Below, piece after piece: positions 50,813-60,031 of a stretch of 64,000 nt of DNA. The stretch's first letter is position 1. Each line of letters opens with the position of its first letter. The notes beneath the pieces were generated by a model. It saw only the letters and a list, made by a program, of their open reading frames with translations, made no database searches and had not been told where the DNA came from. The stretch comes from Pelotalea chapellei (GTDB lineage: Bacteria > Desulfobacterota > Desulfuromonadia > Geobacterales > Pseudopelobacteraceae): NCBI RefSeq assembly GCF_018531195.1, contig NZ_JAHDYS010000013.1:1-64000 (forward strand), in the 5' to 3' direction. The translations under genes were made by a program, and so were the position numbers.

Positions 50813-53800
50813 CTACAGTTCCCGCAGCGTCTGTTGCCAGGCTTCCTTCAACCCGGCCAGATCCGCCTTGACCACGACAGCGCCGGAAAGGCCGGTGATA
50901 ACCAGCTCTTTCTCCTCGGTTACCGTTCCGATGGAAGTAAAGCAGTTGCCGCTCATGGCTGATTCGAATGCCTCCCGCTGGTCCGGCCGGACAGTAACAA
51001 GATGCCGGGAAGCTGACTCGGAGAAGAGCAGCGCCAAATCGTTTCGGGCAGCAGCGTCCCCTTTCCAGAGCATGCGGGAAAGATCTATCTGCAGGCCATA
51101 TCCTCCGGCAAAGGCTGATTCTGCAGCTGCAACCGCCAGGCCGCCGTCGGAGAGGTCATGGCAGGATGCAACCACGCCCTGCAGTACTGCCTGGTGGTAG
51201 GCCTGATAGCGACGATATGCCTTGGCTGCATCCACATGAGGCACCGTATTGCCGGTGAAGCCCTTGAGGGTGAGATACTCCGAAGCCCCAAGTTCATTAC
51301 CTGTTTTTCCGAGAATATAGACGATATCGCCCGGTCGCTTGACATCCATGGTCACGCTCTTCCTGGCATCCTCAATCTTGCCGATCACCGAAAAAAGCAG
51401 CGTCGGCGGAATCGAAATCTTGGTGGAACCGTCGTAGAAGTCGTTTTTCATGGAGTCCTTGCCGGAAATCAGCGGCAGGTTGTATTCCATGCAGATGTCG
51501 TAAAGTGCCTGGTTGGAGCGCACCAACTGGGCCATCTTGTAGTCGCCGTCGGGAGTCTTCTCGGACAGGACCGGATCGCACCAGCAGAAGTTGTCCAGGC
51601 CGGCCACCAGATCAAGCGAACCTCCCACGGCAACATAGTTGCGCATCGCCTCATCAACGGCGTTGGCGGTCATGTGATAGGTATCGATATCCGAATAGCG
51701 CGGGCAGATGCCGTGGGCAGTAACCACACCTTCGAAAGATTCCAGGATCGGCCGCACTACAGCCGCGTCCGAAGGGCCGTCGTTAGCTACGCCGGTGAAT
51801 GGCTTGACCACCGAGCCACCCTGCACCTCATGGTCATAACGCCTGACGACAGACTCTTTGGAGCAGATGTTGAGCGATGACAGCAGCTCCTTGAGGTCAG
51901 CGGTATAGTCATTCTTTTCCTCCAGCACCGGCTCATCGTGCTGTGGAGGTGTCCACTTTGCCGGCAGCTGCATGGGGGGCAAGCCCTCATGCATGAAATC
52001 CATCGGCAGCCAGGCCACAGTACGCTCACCATAGAGCATATGGAACACGCCGCTGTCGGTGAATTCGCCCAGCACCGTTGCCTCGACGCCAAACCTGCCG
52101 GCCATGGCCAGGAATTCATCGACCTTCTCGGGGGGCACCGCAAGGGACATACGCTCCTGGGCTTCGGAAATCAAAATTTCCCAGGGGGTCAGTCCCGGAT
52201 ACTTGAGCGGCGCCTTGGCTAGGTCCATCCTGCAGCCGCCGCACTCTCCAGCCATCTCGCCGATGGATGAAGAGAGCCCGCCGGCACCGTTATCGGTGAT
52301 GAACCGGTACAGCCCTTTGTCCCGTGCCCGGATCAGGAAGTCGAACATACGCTTCTGGGTGATCGGGTCGCCGATCTGCACGGCAGTAACCGGTGAATTC
52401 TCGTTCAGCTCTTCAGAAGAGAAGGTGGCGCCGTGGATGCCGTCCTTGCCGATGCGGCCGCCGGTCATCACGATCAGGTCGCCCGGCTTGATGAACTTGT
52501 CCTGGCCAGGCTGGCCGTTCACTTCGGCGGGCATCAGCCCGGCGGTACCGCAGAAAACAAGCGGTTTGCCGGCAAAACGATCGTCGAAAACCAGTGAGCC
52601 GTTGACAGTCGGGATACCGCTCTTGTTGCCGCCATGTTCAACGCCCTCCACTACTCCCTCGAAAATGCGGCGGGGATGCAGCAGGCGTGAGGGCAGCGGC
52701 TTCTCATAGAACGGGTCGGCAAAGCAGAATACGTCGGTATTAAAGATCAGCTTGGAACCCTGGCCTGTACCGAAAGGATCGCGGTTCACGCCGACGATAC
52801 CGGTCAAAGCCCCGCCGTAGGGATCAAGGGCCGAGGGGGAATTGTGGGTTTCCACCTTGAAGACCAGCGAATGCTTTTCGTTGAACTTTATCACTCCGGC
52901 ATTGTCCTTGAAAACGGACAGGCAGAAATCCTTTTCCCCCAGCTTCTCGCGCACATCCTTGGTAGTACGTTGAATGAACGATTTGAAGAGGGACTTGATC
53001 TCCTGCTTGTTGCCCTTTTCATCTTCATATTGAACGGTGCCGGCAAAAATCTTGTGTTTGCAGTGTTCCGACCAGGTCTGGGCCAGGCACTCCAGCTCCA
53101 CATCAGTCGGCTTTGCTCCCAGGCCGATCTTTGAACGGGCCGCCACAACTTCCGGATCCCGGTAGTGGGCCTGAATGATTTGCATCTCATCCAGAGTCAG
53201 GGCCAGCACCCCCTCCTTGCTGATCCGCATCAGCTCTTCATCCGAAACGTTCAGGTCGATTTCCTGCACGGGCGACCGGCCGGCCGTCCCTACCGAATCA
53301 CTGACCTTTGGTACTGTGGCAGAAAATCCGCGCCTAGCCATGAAGTCAGACGCTGAAAGCACGCTGTAGCGCTGGATCAGAGTATTGCAGAGCAGGCCGG
53401 TGGCTATCTTATCGACATCAGCGCTTTGCAGCTGCGCCTTGAAGAGGTACTGCACCGCGTAGTAGACGCCTTCACCGGCAGCAAACTTCCTTCCAGTGAG
53501 ATATTCCACAGCCTCCCGGGCCGTACGCCCCACGTTGTCTGTCACACCGGGACGAAAACCTACTTCCACTGCATAGTCAAATCCATGGGCCAGTGGGCGA
53601 TCGATACTCCATGTCTGAATGACCGGGTCGCTGAACGGGCCTGCAGCAGCCTGCTCCAGCTCATTGGGTGTAAGGGCCGCATCAACGGTATAGACGTCGA
53701 TAGTGCGCACTTCATCAACCGCAAGGTGCAGAAAATGTTCGATTTCCCGTTTGATCCGCTCACCACGGGCATCGCGGACACCATCTTTAAGGGCTATTTC

Positions 53801-53815
53801 TATTCTGTTGGGCAT
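50813..53815 (-). CDS. purL: FGAM synthase synthetase subunit, PurS-PurL type
   Basis: The 1,000-residue protein is PurL without its glutaminase. The N-terminal 200 residues include a PurS-like domain (MPNRIEIALKDGVRDARGER) and a PurL linker; the synthetase motifs QTWSEHCKHKIFAG, KVETHNSPSALDPYGG and DNGAGGLSSSIGEMAGECGG are intact. The size is between the 740-residue small form and the 1,300-residue large form. It makes FGAM from FGAR with the separate PurQ. It overlaps the mscS gene at its start (16 bases) and lies six bases from recQ. Confidence 0.93.
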   Translation of the reverse strand: MPNRIEIALKDGVRDARGERIKREIEHFLHLAVDEVRTIDVYTVDAALTPNELEQAAAGPFSDPVIQTWSIDRPLAHGFDYAVEVGFRPGVTDNVGRTAREAVEYLTGRKFAAGEGVYYAVQYLFKAQLQSADVDKIATGLLCNTLIQRYSVLSASDFMARRGFSATVPKVSDSVGTAGRSPVQEIDLNVSDEELMRISKEGVLALTLDEMQIIQAHYRDPEVVAARSKIGLGAKPTDVELECLAQTWSEHCKHKIFAGTVQYEDEKGNKQEIKSLFKSFIQRTTKDVREKLGEKDFCLSVFKDNAGVIKFNEKHSLVFKVETHNSPSALDPYGGALTGIVGVNRDPFGTGQGSKLIFNTDVFCFADPFYEKPLPSRLLHPRRIFEGVVEGVEHGGNKSGIPTVNGSLVFDDRFAGKPLVFCGTAGLMPAEVNGQPGQDKFIKPGDLIVMTGGRIGKDGIHGATFSSEELNENSPVTAVQIGDPITQKRMFDFLIRARDKGLYRFITDNGAGGLSSSIGEMAGECGGCRMDLAKAPLKYPGLTPWEILISEAQERMSLAVPPEKVDEFLAMAGRFGVEATVLGEFTDSGVFHMLYGERTVAWLPMDFMHEGLPPMQLPAKWTPPQHDEPVLEEKNDYTADLKELLSSLNICSKESVVRRYDHEVQGGSVVKPFTGVANDGPSDAAVVRPILESFEGVVTAHGICPRYSDIDTYHMTANAVDEAMRNYVAVGGSLDLVAGLDNFCWCDPVLSEKTPDGDYKMAQLVRSNQALYDICMEYNLPLISGKDSMKNDFYDGSTKISIPPTLLFSVIGKIEDARKSVTMDVKRPGDIVYILGKTGNELGASEYLTLKGFTGNTVPHVDAAKAYRRYQAYHQAVLQGVVASCHDLSDGGLAVAAAESAFAGGYGLQIDLSRMLWKGDAAARNDLALLFSESASRHLVTVRPDQREAFESAMSGNCFTSIGTVTEEKELVITGLSGAVVVKADLAGLKEAWQQTLREL

Positions 53816-54909
53816 GGTAGTTCCTTCTCCATAATCACCGTTCTGACGGGAAACGGGATCTCGATCTGTGATTCGCGGAAGCGGTTCAGGATGGCACAGT
53901 TCAGACGATCAGTTACTGCCCCGATGCGGTTTGGATCGCTCACCCAGAACAGCAGCACGACATTAAGGGCACTTTCGCCGAATGAGGTAAATTGGGCCAG
54001 CGGCCCCGGCTCTTCAATGGTCTCAGCATCTTCACGGGCTAATTCCACCAGCAGGTTCTTGACCTGCTCAATATTACTGCCATATCCGACGCCAACAGAG
54101 ATACGACCCTGGGTAACAGATGACGGTCTCACCATGTTGATCACGGTAGAGTTGCACAAATCAGCATTGGGAATGATCAGCAGCGTCGCATCCAGCCCCT
54201 GGATTTTGGTAGAGCGCAGACCTATATCAATTACATCGCCAACAGTTCCGTTGGAGAGTTTGATGCGGTCTCCGATATGGAAAGGGCGGTCCAGCATGAG
54301 GGTAAAACCTGAAATCATGTGAGCCAAGGTGTCCTTGGCAGCCATACCGATAGCAAGAGAACCGATACCCAATGCCGTCACCAGGGAGAACACATCATAG
54401 TTGAAATGAGTAAGAATGGTGATCAGTGCGATTCCCATCATGAACAGCGTGGCGATCTTCTCCACGATGGGCACCATCTGGCGTGACAGCAAAGCATTAT
54501 CAGCAGACTGTTTGCCGGCCAGATACCATTTCAGCAGCTCATCAAGAATATGGTAGGCAAGGTTGAAGACGATGACAACCAGGACAATAAAGATGATTCC
54601 TGAAACGACAGGTACGGCCTTTCCCGGCAGCGGAAGTGACTGGGCGGCCAGATAAAATCCGAGCGTGATCAGCAGGCGCGACACATGGGGAATGATGCGC
54701 TGCAGGATGCGATCATCAAGATCTGTCGAAGTAAAACTCGCCAGCCTCTTGCCCCACTTTCCAAGAGCCAGTGCTGCCAGCTGTGCCAGCATATAGAAAA
54801 ATGCGAGAATCAGCAGGGCGCCAAGAATTTCCTTGGCCCAGAGCAGCATGGTGTCATCTGTATCCTGGGGAAAAAACAATCCCTGAATTAATGCAAGCAG
54901 TCTATTCAC
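53800..54909 (-). CDS. MscS-family mechanosensitive channel
   Basis: The 369-residue protein has four N-terminal membrane helices and the MscS core: TALGIGSLAIGMAAKDTLAH near residue 175 is the pore-lining helix, with MLDRPFHIGDRIKLSNGTVG as the cytoplasmic beta domain. It opens on membrane tension to release solutes. It overlaps purB by eight bases and purL by 16, an odd place for a channel but a tight operon. Confidence 0.9.
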   Translation of the reverse strand: MNRLLALIQGLFFPQDTDDTMLLWAKEILGALLILAFFYMLAQLAALALGKWGKRLASFTSTDLDDRILQRIIPHVSRLLITLGFYLAAQSLPLPGKAVPVVSGIIFIVLVVIVFNLAYHILDELLKWYLAGKQSADNALLSRQMVPIVEKIATLFMMGIALITILTHFNYDVFSLVTALGIGSLAIGMAAKDTLAHMISGFTLMLDRPFHIGDRIKLSNGTVGDVIDIGLRSTKIQGLDATLLIIPNADLCNSTVINMVRPSSVTQGRISVGVGYGSNIEQVKNLLVELAREDAETIEEPGPLAQFTSFGESALNVVLLFWVSDPNRIGAVTDRLNCAILNRFRESQIEIPFPVRTVIMEKELPCPTE

Positions 54910-56197
54910 CGAAGACCCTCTTGAAGATGGTGGCTACATGTTTGAGGTGATAATTGAGATCAAAAGACTCGCGAATCTTGGCTTCACCCAGGGCACCGAC
55001 AACTTCCTGGTCTGCCAGCAATTCGGTCTGAAAATCCTTCCCCTCTTCCCAAACCTTCATGGCGTTCTTCTGCACCAGTCGATAGGCATCTTCACGGGAG
55101 ACACCGGACTGGGTCAGATCAAGGAGGATCTTCTGGGAAAAGACCAGTCCTTTCATCTGATTGAGATTCCTGAGCATGTTGTCTGGATAGACCACCAGGT
55201 TTTTGATCAGGCCATTAAGGCGGCGCAGGGAGAAATCCAGGGCAACCGTAGCGTCAGGAGCAATGTAGCGCTCCACCGAGGAATGAGAAATGTCGCGCTC
55301 ATGCCACAGCGCCACGTTTTCCAGGGCCGGAATGCAGAAGGAACGGACATAGCGGGCCTGGCCGGTCAGGTTCTCGGAAAGAATGGGATTGCGTTTGTGG
55401 GGCATTGCTGAAGAGCCTTTCTGCCCCTTGGTAAACTGTTCTTCCGCCTCCAGCACTTCAGTGCGCTGCAGGTGACGCACCTCAATGGCGATGCGCTCGA
55501 TGGAGGAGGCGATAATGGAAAGGGCGCAGAAATATTCCGCATGACGGTCGCGCGGGATGACCTGGGTCGAAACCGGCTCGGGCTTAAGTCCCATCTTGCC
55601 GCAGACGTACTCTTCCACAAAAGGATCGATATTGGCAAAAGTGCCGACCGCTCCTGAAATGGCGCCGGTGGCGATATTTTCCCGGGCAGCCGCCAGACGC
55701 ACGCGGTTGCGCTGCATTTCGGCATAAAAGGAAGCCAGCTTGAGACCAAAGGTTACCGGCTCAGCGTGAATACCGTGCGAACGCCCCATGCAGACCGTAT
55801 CCCTGTGCTCCAGGGCGCGCAGCTTGAGAGACTCCAACAGCATGTCAAGGTCGGCCAGCAGTTCATCGGCAGCCTGCACCAGCTGGACCGACAGGCAGGT
55901 ATCCAGAACATCGGAGGAGGTCATCCCCTGGTGAATGAAACGCGCTTCAGGGCCGACGAACTCGGACACCGAAGTGAGGAAAGCAATGACATCGTGCTTG
56001 ACTTCGGCCTCAATGGCATCAATTCGCTCGATATTGAAGTTGCCCTTCGCGCGGATAACCGGCACCACTTCCTTGGGAATCACGCCCAGTTCTGCCTGGG
56101 CCTCACATGCCAGAGTCTCGATTTCAAGCCAGATACGGAACCGGTTTTCCGGCTCCCAGATTTTTGCCATCTCTGGACGGGTGTAACGTGGGATCAT
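54902..56197 (-). CDS. purB: Adenylosuccinate lyase
   Basis: The 431-residue protein is PurB: the signature GSSAMPHKRNPILSENLTG with the catalytic Ser loop, TSSDVLDTCLSVQLVQAADE, and MGRSHGIHAEPVTFG. It acts twice in purine synthesis, on SAICAR and on adenylosuccinate. It is the first gene of the purB-mscS-purL-recQ-purQ-purF-pyrE series. A short non-coding leader (56198-56335) precedes it. Confidence 0.95.
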   Translation of the reverse strand: MIPRYTRPEMAKIWEPENRFRIWLEIETLACEAQAELGVIPKEVVPVIRAKGNFNIERIDAIEAEVKHDVIAFLTSVSEFVGPEARFIHQGMTSSDVLDTCLSVQLVQAADELLADLDMLLESLKLRALEHRDTVCMGRSHGIHAEPVTFGLKLASFYAEMQRNRVRLAAARENIATGAISGAVGTFANIDPFVEEYVCGKMGLKPEPVSTQVIPRDRHAEYFCALSIIASSIERIAIEVRHLQRTEVLEAEEQFTKGQKGSSAMPHKRNPILSENLTGQARYVRSFCIPALENVALWHERDISHSSVERYIAPDATVALDFSLRRLNGLIKNLVVYPDNMLRNLNQMKGLVFSQKILLDLTQSGVSREDAYRLVQKNAMKVWEEGKDFQTELLADQEVVGALGEAKIRESFDLNYHLKHVATIFKRVFGE

Positions 56198-56335
56198 TTT
56201 AAAAACTCCTTTGGATTAAATATACAAGCTTAAGATCAAGGTTAAGTTTTGGCTTCTGACCCTTCATATTCTTCGTGGTTAAAGCTTTTGATAAGTACAC
56301 GTAGAAGCAAGAAAGAAGAAGCATAGTGGAAAAAT

Positions 56336-57106
56336 TCAGATTTCAATCACCTGGCTGGCCCGGAACTGATCACCGATGATAACAGCCGGTGCGCAGATAT
56401 TCTGATCAGCCAGAAAGCTCCCTGTGGAACGAACAACATGATCGGGATGATTGTTCACTTCGGAGAGATGGGCCATCACCAGCACCTCCAGCCCCTCATG
56501 GGCCAGTTCATGCAGCAGCTCCAGTGATTCTGCATTGGATAGATGGCCATGGCGGGATTTGATACGCTGCTTCAGCTCCCAGGGATAGGGACCGTTCATC
56601 AGCATGTCCATGTCATGATTGGACTCGATATACAGGAAACGACAGCCGCGCAGCTTCTCGGTTACCAGACGCGTCGCTACTCCCAGGTCAGTCGCAGATC
56701 CGCAGGTTCCTTCATGCGATTCGAGGACAAAACCGACCGGGTCACAGGCATCGTGGGTTATCGGAAAAGGATCAATCCGGATATCCCTGAAGTTCATTGT
56801 ACAGCCGGACTCAAATTCGATGACACTGGTTTTTTTAAGGTATTTTTCCGCCTTGCGGTGAACCAGGTGACTGGCAAGCACAGGAATTTTGAACTTGCGG
56901 GCAAAGGAACCTGCACTACGGATGTGGTCGATATGCTCATGGGTAACAAGAACAGCCTGAACGCCGGCCGGATCCAGACCCCGCTCCTCCATGCGCAGCA
57001 ACGTCTCGCGCAGGGACAGGCCTACATCGATCAGTACCCGTGTATCACCGGTCTCGATATAGAGACAGTTCCCCTTGCTGCCGCTTGCCAGCGAACAGAT
57101 TTTCAC
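56336..57106 (-). CDS. YycJ-like metallo-beta-lactamase-fold hydrolase
   Basis: The 256-residue protein has the MBL motif VLVTHEHIDHIRSAGSF and the start MKICSLASGSKGNCLYIETG typical of YycJ/WalJ proteins, with later ITHDACDPVGFV and VMAHLSEVNNHPD. Family members are cytoplasmic, with exonuclease-like activity suggested in some bacteria. It stands alone, with 140-200 base gaps on both sides. Confidence 0.85.
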   Translation of the reverse strand: MKICSLASGSKGNCLYIETGDTRVLIDVGLSLRETLLRMEERGLDPAGVQAVLVTHEHIDHIRSAGSFARKFKIPVLASHLVHRKAEKYLKKTSVIEFESGCTMNFRDIRIDPFPITHDACDPVGFVLESHEGTCGSATDLGVATRLVTEKLRGCRFLYIESNHDMDMLMNGPYPWELKQRIKSRHGHLSNAESLELLHELAHEGLEVLVMAHLSEVNNHPDHVVRSTGSFLADQNICAPAVIIGDQFRASQVIEI

Positions 57107-57303
57107 ACAGGCTCCAGTACAAGCGGCCAGAACATAAAGCTGCTTGTTTATATTGCTTAAAAATTAGGGATTTACTATTTGCAGCGGATGCCTGCGGGCA
57201 AAAAACAGAAGCGTAATTTATACAAGAAGAGCGTCAGAGTTTCAAGGTTAATCATGCCGCCAGACAAACCACAACGACCTGCCGCCCTCGCTGATAAGGA
57301 GCA

Positions 57304-58191
57304 TCAACCCCGCGGATGGATCTGCTGATGCAGCTTTTTTAACCGTTCCCGGGTGACATGGGTATAGATCTGGGTGGTGGAAAGATCAGCATGGCCGAGC
57401 ATGATCTGCACACTGCGAAGATCTGCTCCGTTTTCCAGCAGATGGGTGGCAAACGAATGCCGCAAGGTGTGGGGGGAGATATTCTTGCGGATGCCGGCCA
57501 AAAGAGAGCGCTTCTTTATGATGTTCCAGAACGCTTGGCGGGTCATGGCATCCCCCAGGCGGGAAAGGAAAAGATGGATGTTGTGCCCCTGGGGATCGAG
57601 TCTAAAGCGAGTTCCTTCCACGTATGCAGCAACCTGCTGACAGGCTGACTCGCCAATGGGGACAAGCCGTTCCTTGCTCCCCTTGCCCGTTGTCATCAGA
57701 TAGCCTGCGACCAGATTGACCTCGCGCAACTTGAGGCTGACCAGCTCCGACACCCTCAGACCCGTGGCATACAGCAGCTCCAGCATGGCCAGATCACGAA
57801 CGTTTTCGGCAGAGTCCCCAGCGCAGGCGCTGAACAGTGCATCCACCTCCGAACCACTGAGAAACTCCGGCAGTTTGTGAAGGGTGCGCGGCGCCTCGAT
57901 GATCGTGGCAGGATTACTGTCGACATAATTTTCAATCATCAGAAACTTGTGGAACATGCGGATGGCAGACAGGGACCGTGCACGGCTGCGCGGGCCTATG
58001 CCGCCGTTCCTGAGGTGCCCCAGAAAAGATGCAATGTCAGCGGAAGTGATCTCTGCGGACGCTGTCCTGCCGCACTTTTCGAGAAAATCCAGGTACCGCG
58101 ACAGGTCACGGCTGTAAGCTTCCTGTGTGTTGGAGGAGAGTCCTTTCTCCACTGCCAGGTAATTGATGAAAAGATCAAGATAGTCGTTCAT
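57304..58191 (-). CDS. xerD: XerD-type tyrosine recombinase
   Basis: The 295-residue protein has an N-terminal core-binding domain (LFINYLAVEKGLSSNTQEAY) and the catalytic domain with Arg in LYATGLRVSELVSLKLREV, Lys in MTTGKGSKERLVPIG, HTLRHSFATHLLENGADL, GHADLSTTQIYTHV and the nucleophilic Tyr. Length and motifs match XerD, the partner of XerC in dimer resolution at dif. There is no neighbouring integrative element here, so it is the housekeeping enzyme. Confidence 0.92.
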   Translation of the reverse strand: MNDYLDLFINYLAVEKGLSSNTQEAYSRDLSRYLDFLEKCGRTASAEITSADIASFLGHLRNGGIGPRSRARSLSAIRMFHKFLMIENYVDSNPATIIEAPRTLHKLPEFLSGSEVDALFSACAGDSAENVRDLAMLELLYATGLRVSELVSLKLREVNLVAGYLMTTGKGSKERLVPIGESACQQVAAYVEGTRFRLDPQGHNIHLFLSRLGDAMTRQAFWNIIKKRSLLAGIRKNISPHTLRHSFATHLLENGADLRSVQIMLGHADLSTTQIYTHVTRERLKKLHQQIHPRG

Positions 58192-58323
58192 CGGCTCACA
58201 TGGAAAGGTCGAGAGTAACCTGACGGATCAGGTTCCCCACTGCAGCAAAATATGTTTTGTGGTTAATCGCAAAAACCCAAAACAAGGACATCCTGGAATA
58301 CTGATGGTCATTAAACTTATATA

Positions 58324-58623
58324 TCATTCCCCTGCCACCACCTCAAACGCCCCCTCGATAATCCTTCGAAACGTGTCGCTTGTAGATGCCCAATCAATCA
58401 CATCAACTCGAAAAGGAAGATTGGACTCGGTAAAAGCATCCTTCAACACAGCCAACTGCCGGAAGTCGAGCGGCACCTCCCCCATGACGACAAGATCAAG
58501 GTCGGAAAAAGGTTTGGCGTTTCCCTGCACGCGCGAACCGAAAGCGCATACCCTGCGGCCGGGAACATGAAGTAGGAGAATGCGGCGAACCTCGGTCAGG
58601 TGGTGCGGTGTGAGGTCAAGCAT
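58324..58623 (-). CDS. MNT-type minimal nucleotidyltransferase antitoxin
   Basis: The 99-residue protein has the nucleotidyltransferase motif CAFGSRVQGNAKPFSDLDLVV, with GS and SDLDL. It overlaps the HEPN gene by eight bases. MNT proteins neutralise HEPN RNases by AMPylating them. The motif is intact. Confidence 0.85.
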   Translation of the reverse strand: MLDLTPHHLTEVRRILLLHVPGRRVCAFGSRVQGNAKPFSDLDLVVMGEVPLDFRQLAVLKDAFTESNLPFRVDVIDWASTSDTFRRIIEGAFEVVAGE

Positions 58624-59017
58624 GACGGGTTTTCAGGCGAGCCAGCAGATCAGCGGCATCAGCAGCAAAATCAGACAGGATGGAGAAAACCTCCCGCGCT
58701 TTCTCTTCATCGTAAGTGTGGGAGGTAATGTTGCGCTTGTCGCGGTAGTCGAACCAGCGCTCGGGTCTAATTATCAGCCCCCGTTCCGCCCCGACTCGGA
58801 TAACTTCCTTGAAGGAGAGTTGATCCAGTTCCTCGCGGGAGGGGAGTTCCTGATCCAACTGGCGCTTGAGCATTTTGAAAGCCAGTTCATACGTATATTC
58901 AAAACGCTGTATGCATGCGTCGCGGATATCTTCGTCCCCAGGGACAGTACTGCTGCGTTCAAGAACTCGTTGGAGCGAGATGAGGGCTTTTTCAAAGGAG
59001 CTGAAATCCAAGATCAT
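58616..59017 (-). CDS. HEPN-domain toxin (HI0074-like)
   Basis: The 133-residue protein belongs to the HI0074 family of HEPN proteins: FEYTYELAFKMLKRQLDQEL, then DYRDKRNITSHTYDEEKARE with the RNITSH RNase motif. In two-gene modules of this kind the HEPN protein is the toxin and the nucleotidyltransferase is the antitoxin. The gene is first in the pair. Confidence 0.87.
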   Translation of the reverse strand: MILDFSSFEKALISLQRVLERSSTVPGDEDIRDACIQRFEYTYELAFKMLKRQLDQELPSREELDQLSFKEVIRVGAERGLIIRPERWFDYRDKRNITSHTYDEEKAREVFSILSDFAADAADLLARLKTRHA

Positions 59018-59170
59018 GGTTATTCCTTTTCAATATCTTTCCGATGTCGTCGCTATGCAGTTAACTAAAGTAATATCCTTCGTTTCTTCGGGTACACTGC
59101 GTCGCATTTGGAATGTCGAATGGAAATGATCCGGGGGTAAACAAGAAGATCCACCCCGGAAAACGCATGC

Positions 59171-59992
59171 CTACTTCCACACCAATGTCTCCCCGACCTT
59201 CATCTGCCGCATGACGTTTCCCAGATCAAGCTTGTCAAGCTCGACTCTGAACTGCTCCGGGGTGCCGGTCAGTGCCGGGAAGGTACCGAAGTGCATGGGA
59301 ATCACCATTTTCGGGCGGACAAGCTTGACCGACTGGGCGGCCAGGCGAGGTCCCATGGTGAACTTGTCGCCGATGCAGACCATCATTAGATCCACACTGC
59401 CAGCCAGCAAGCTCATATCACTGAAGAGATCGGTGTCACCGGTGTGGTAGATGCGGGGACCGTTCTTGATCGAAATCAGGAAACCTCCCGGATGGCCGGC
59501 ATAGACCGGCCCCTTGTCCGTGTCCATGCTCCCGCCGTGAACTGCCGGAGTGAAACGCACGGTCACCTCACCATTCAGGAGCGTGATTTCGCCACCGAAA
59601 CTGCCCGCCATAGCACGGTCCGCCTGCTTCTCCGGAAAACCTGCATAGCTGACCATGGCCTTCATCAAATCAAAGGTTGCCACCAACCCTGCGCCGCTCT
59701 TTTTCGCAATCTCGACACTATTGCCGATGTGGTCACCGTGCCCGTGGGTCAGCAGTATCAAGTCGACCTTTCCCAGGTTTTCCAGATCCATTTTCCCATT
59801 GGGGTTGGCCGGATTAGTGATCCAGGGATCGATCAACAGTATCTTCCCCCCTGGGGTAATGATGCGGAAGGCGGACTGACCGTACCATTTCAGTTCAGTT
59901 ACTCCAGGTGTGGCAGCCGAAACGGGCGCTGCAAAGGACAACGAGGACAAAGAGACGGACAACAGTGCAACGATTGCAAAAATCATTCGCAT
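59171..59992 (-). CDS. Exported MBL-fold hydrolase (UPF0173-like)
   Basis: The 273-residue product has a signal peptide ([20 protein letters not shown]) and a metallo-beta-lactamase fold with [38 protein letters not shown] and [13 protein letters not shown]. Most UPF0173 proteins are cytoplasmic, so the exported form is a variant. Substrate is unknown. It has its own ribosome site and no close partner. Confidence 0.85.
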   Translation of the reverse strand: MRMIFAIVALLSVSLSSLSFAAPVSAATPGVTELKWYGQSAFRIITPGGKILLIDPWITNPANPNGKMDLENLGKVDLILLTHGHGDHIGNSVEIAKKSGAGLVATFDLMKAMVSYAGFPEKQADRAMAGSFGGEITLLNGEVTVRFTPAVHGGSMDTDKGPVYAGHPGGFLISIKNGPRIYHTGDTDLFSDMSLLAGSVDLMMVCIGDKFTMGPRLAAQSVKLVRPKMVIPMHFGTFPALTGTPEQFRVELDKLDLGNVMRQMKVGETLVWK

Positions 59993-60031
59993 GGCATATC
60001 TCCTCTGAAGCTCTGAAGTTGTTTCGTAAGC

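Noticed and set aside
53426-54322. Plus-strand frame of 298 codons
   Set aside because: It is antisense to purL and mscS, and shows no domain features.
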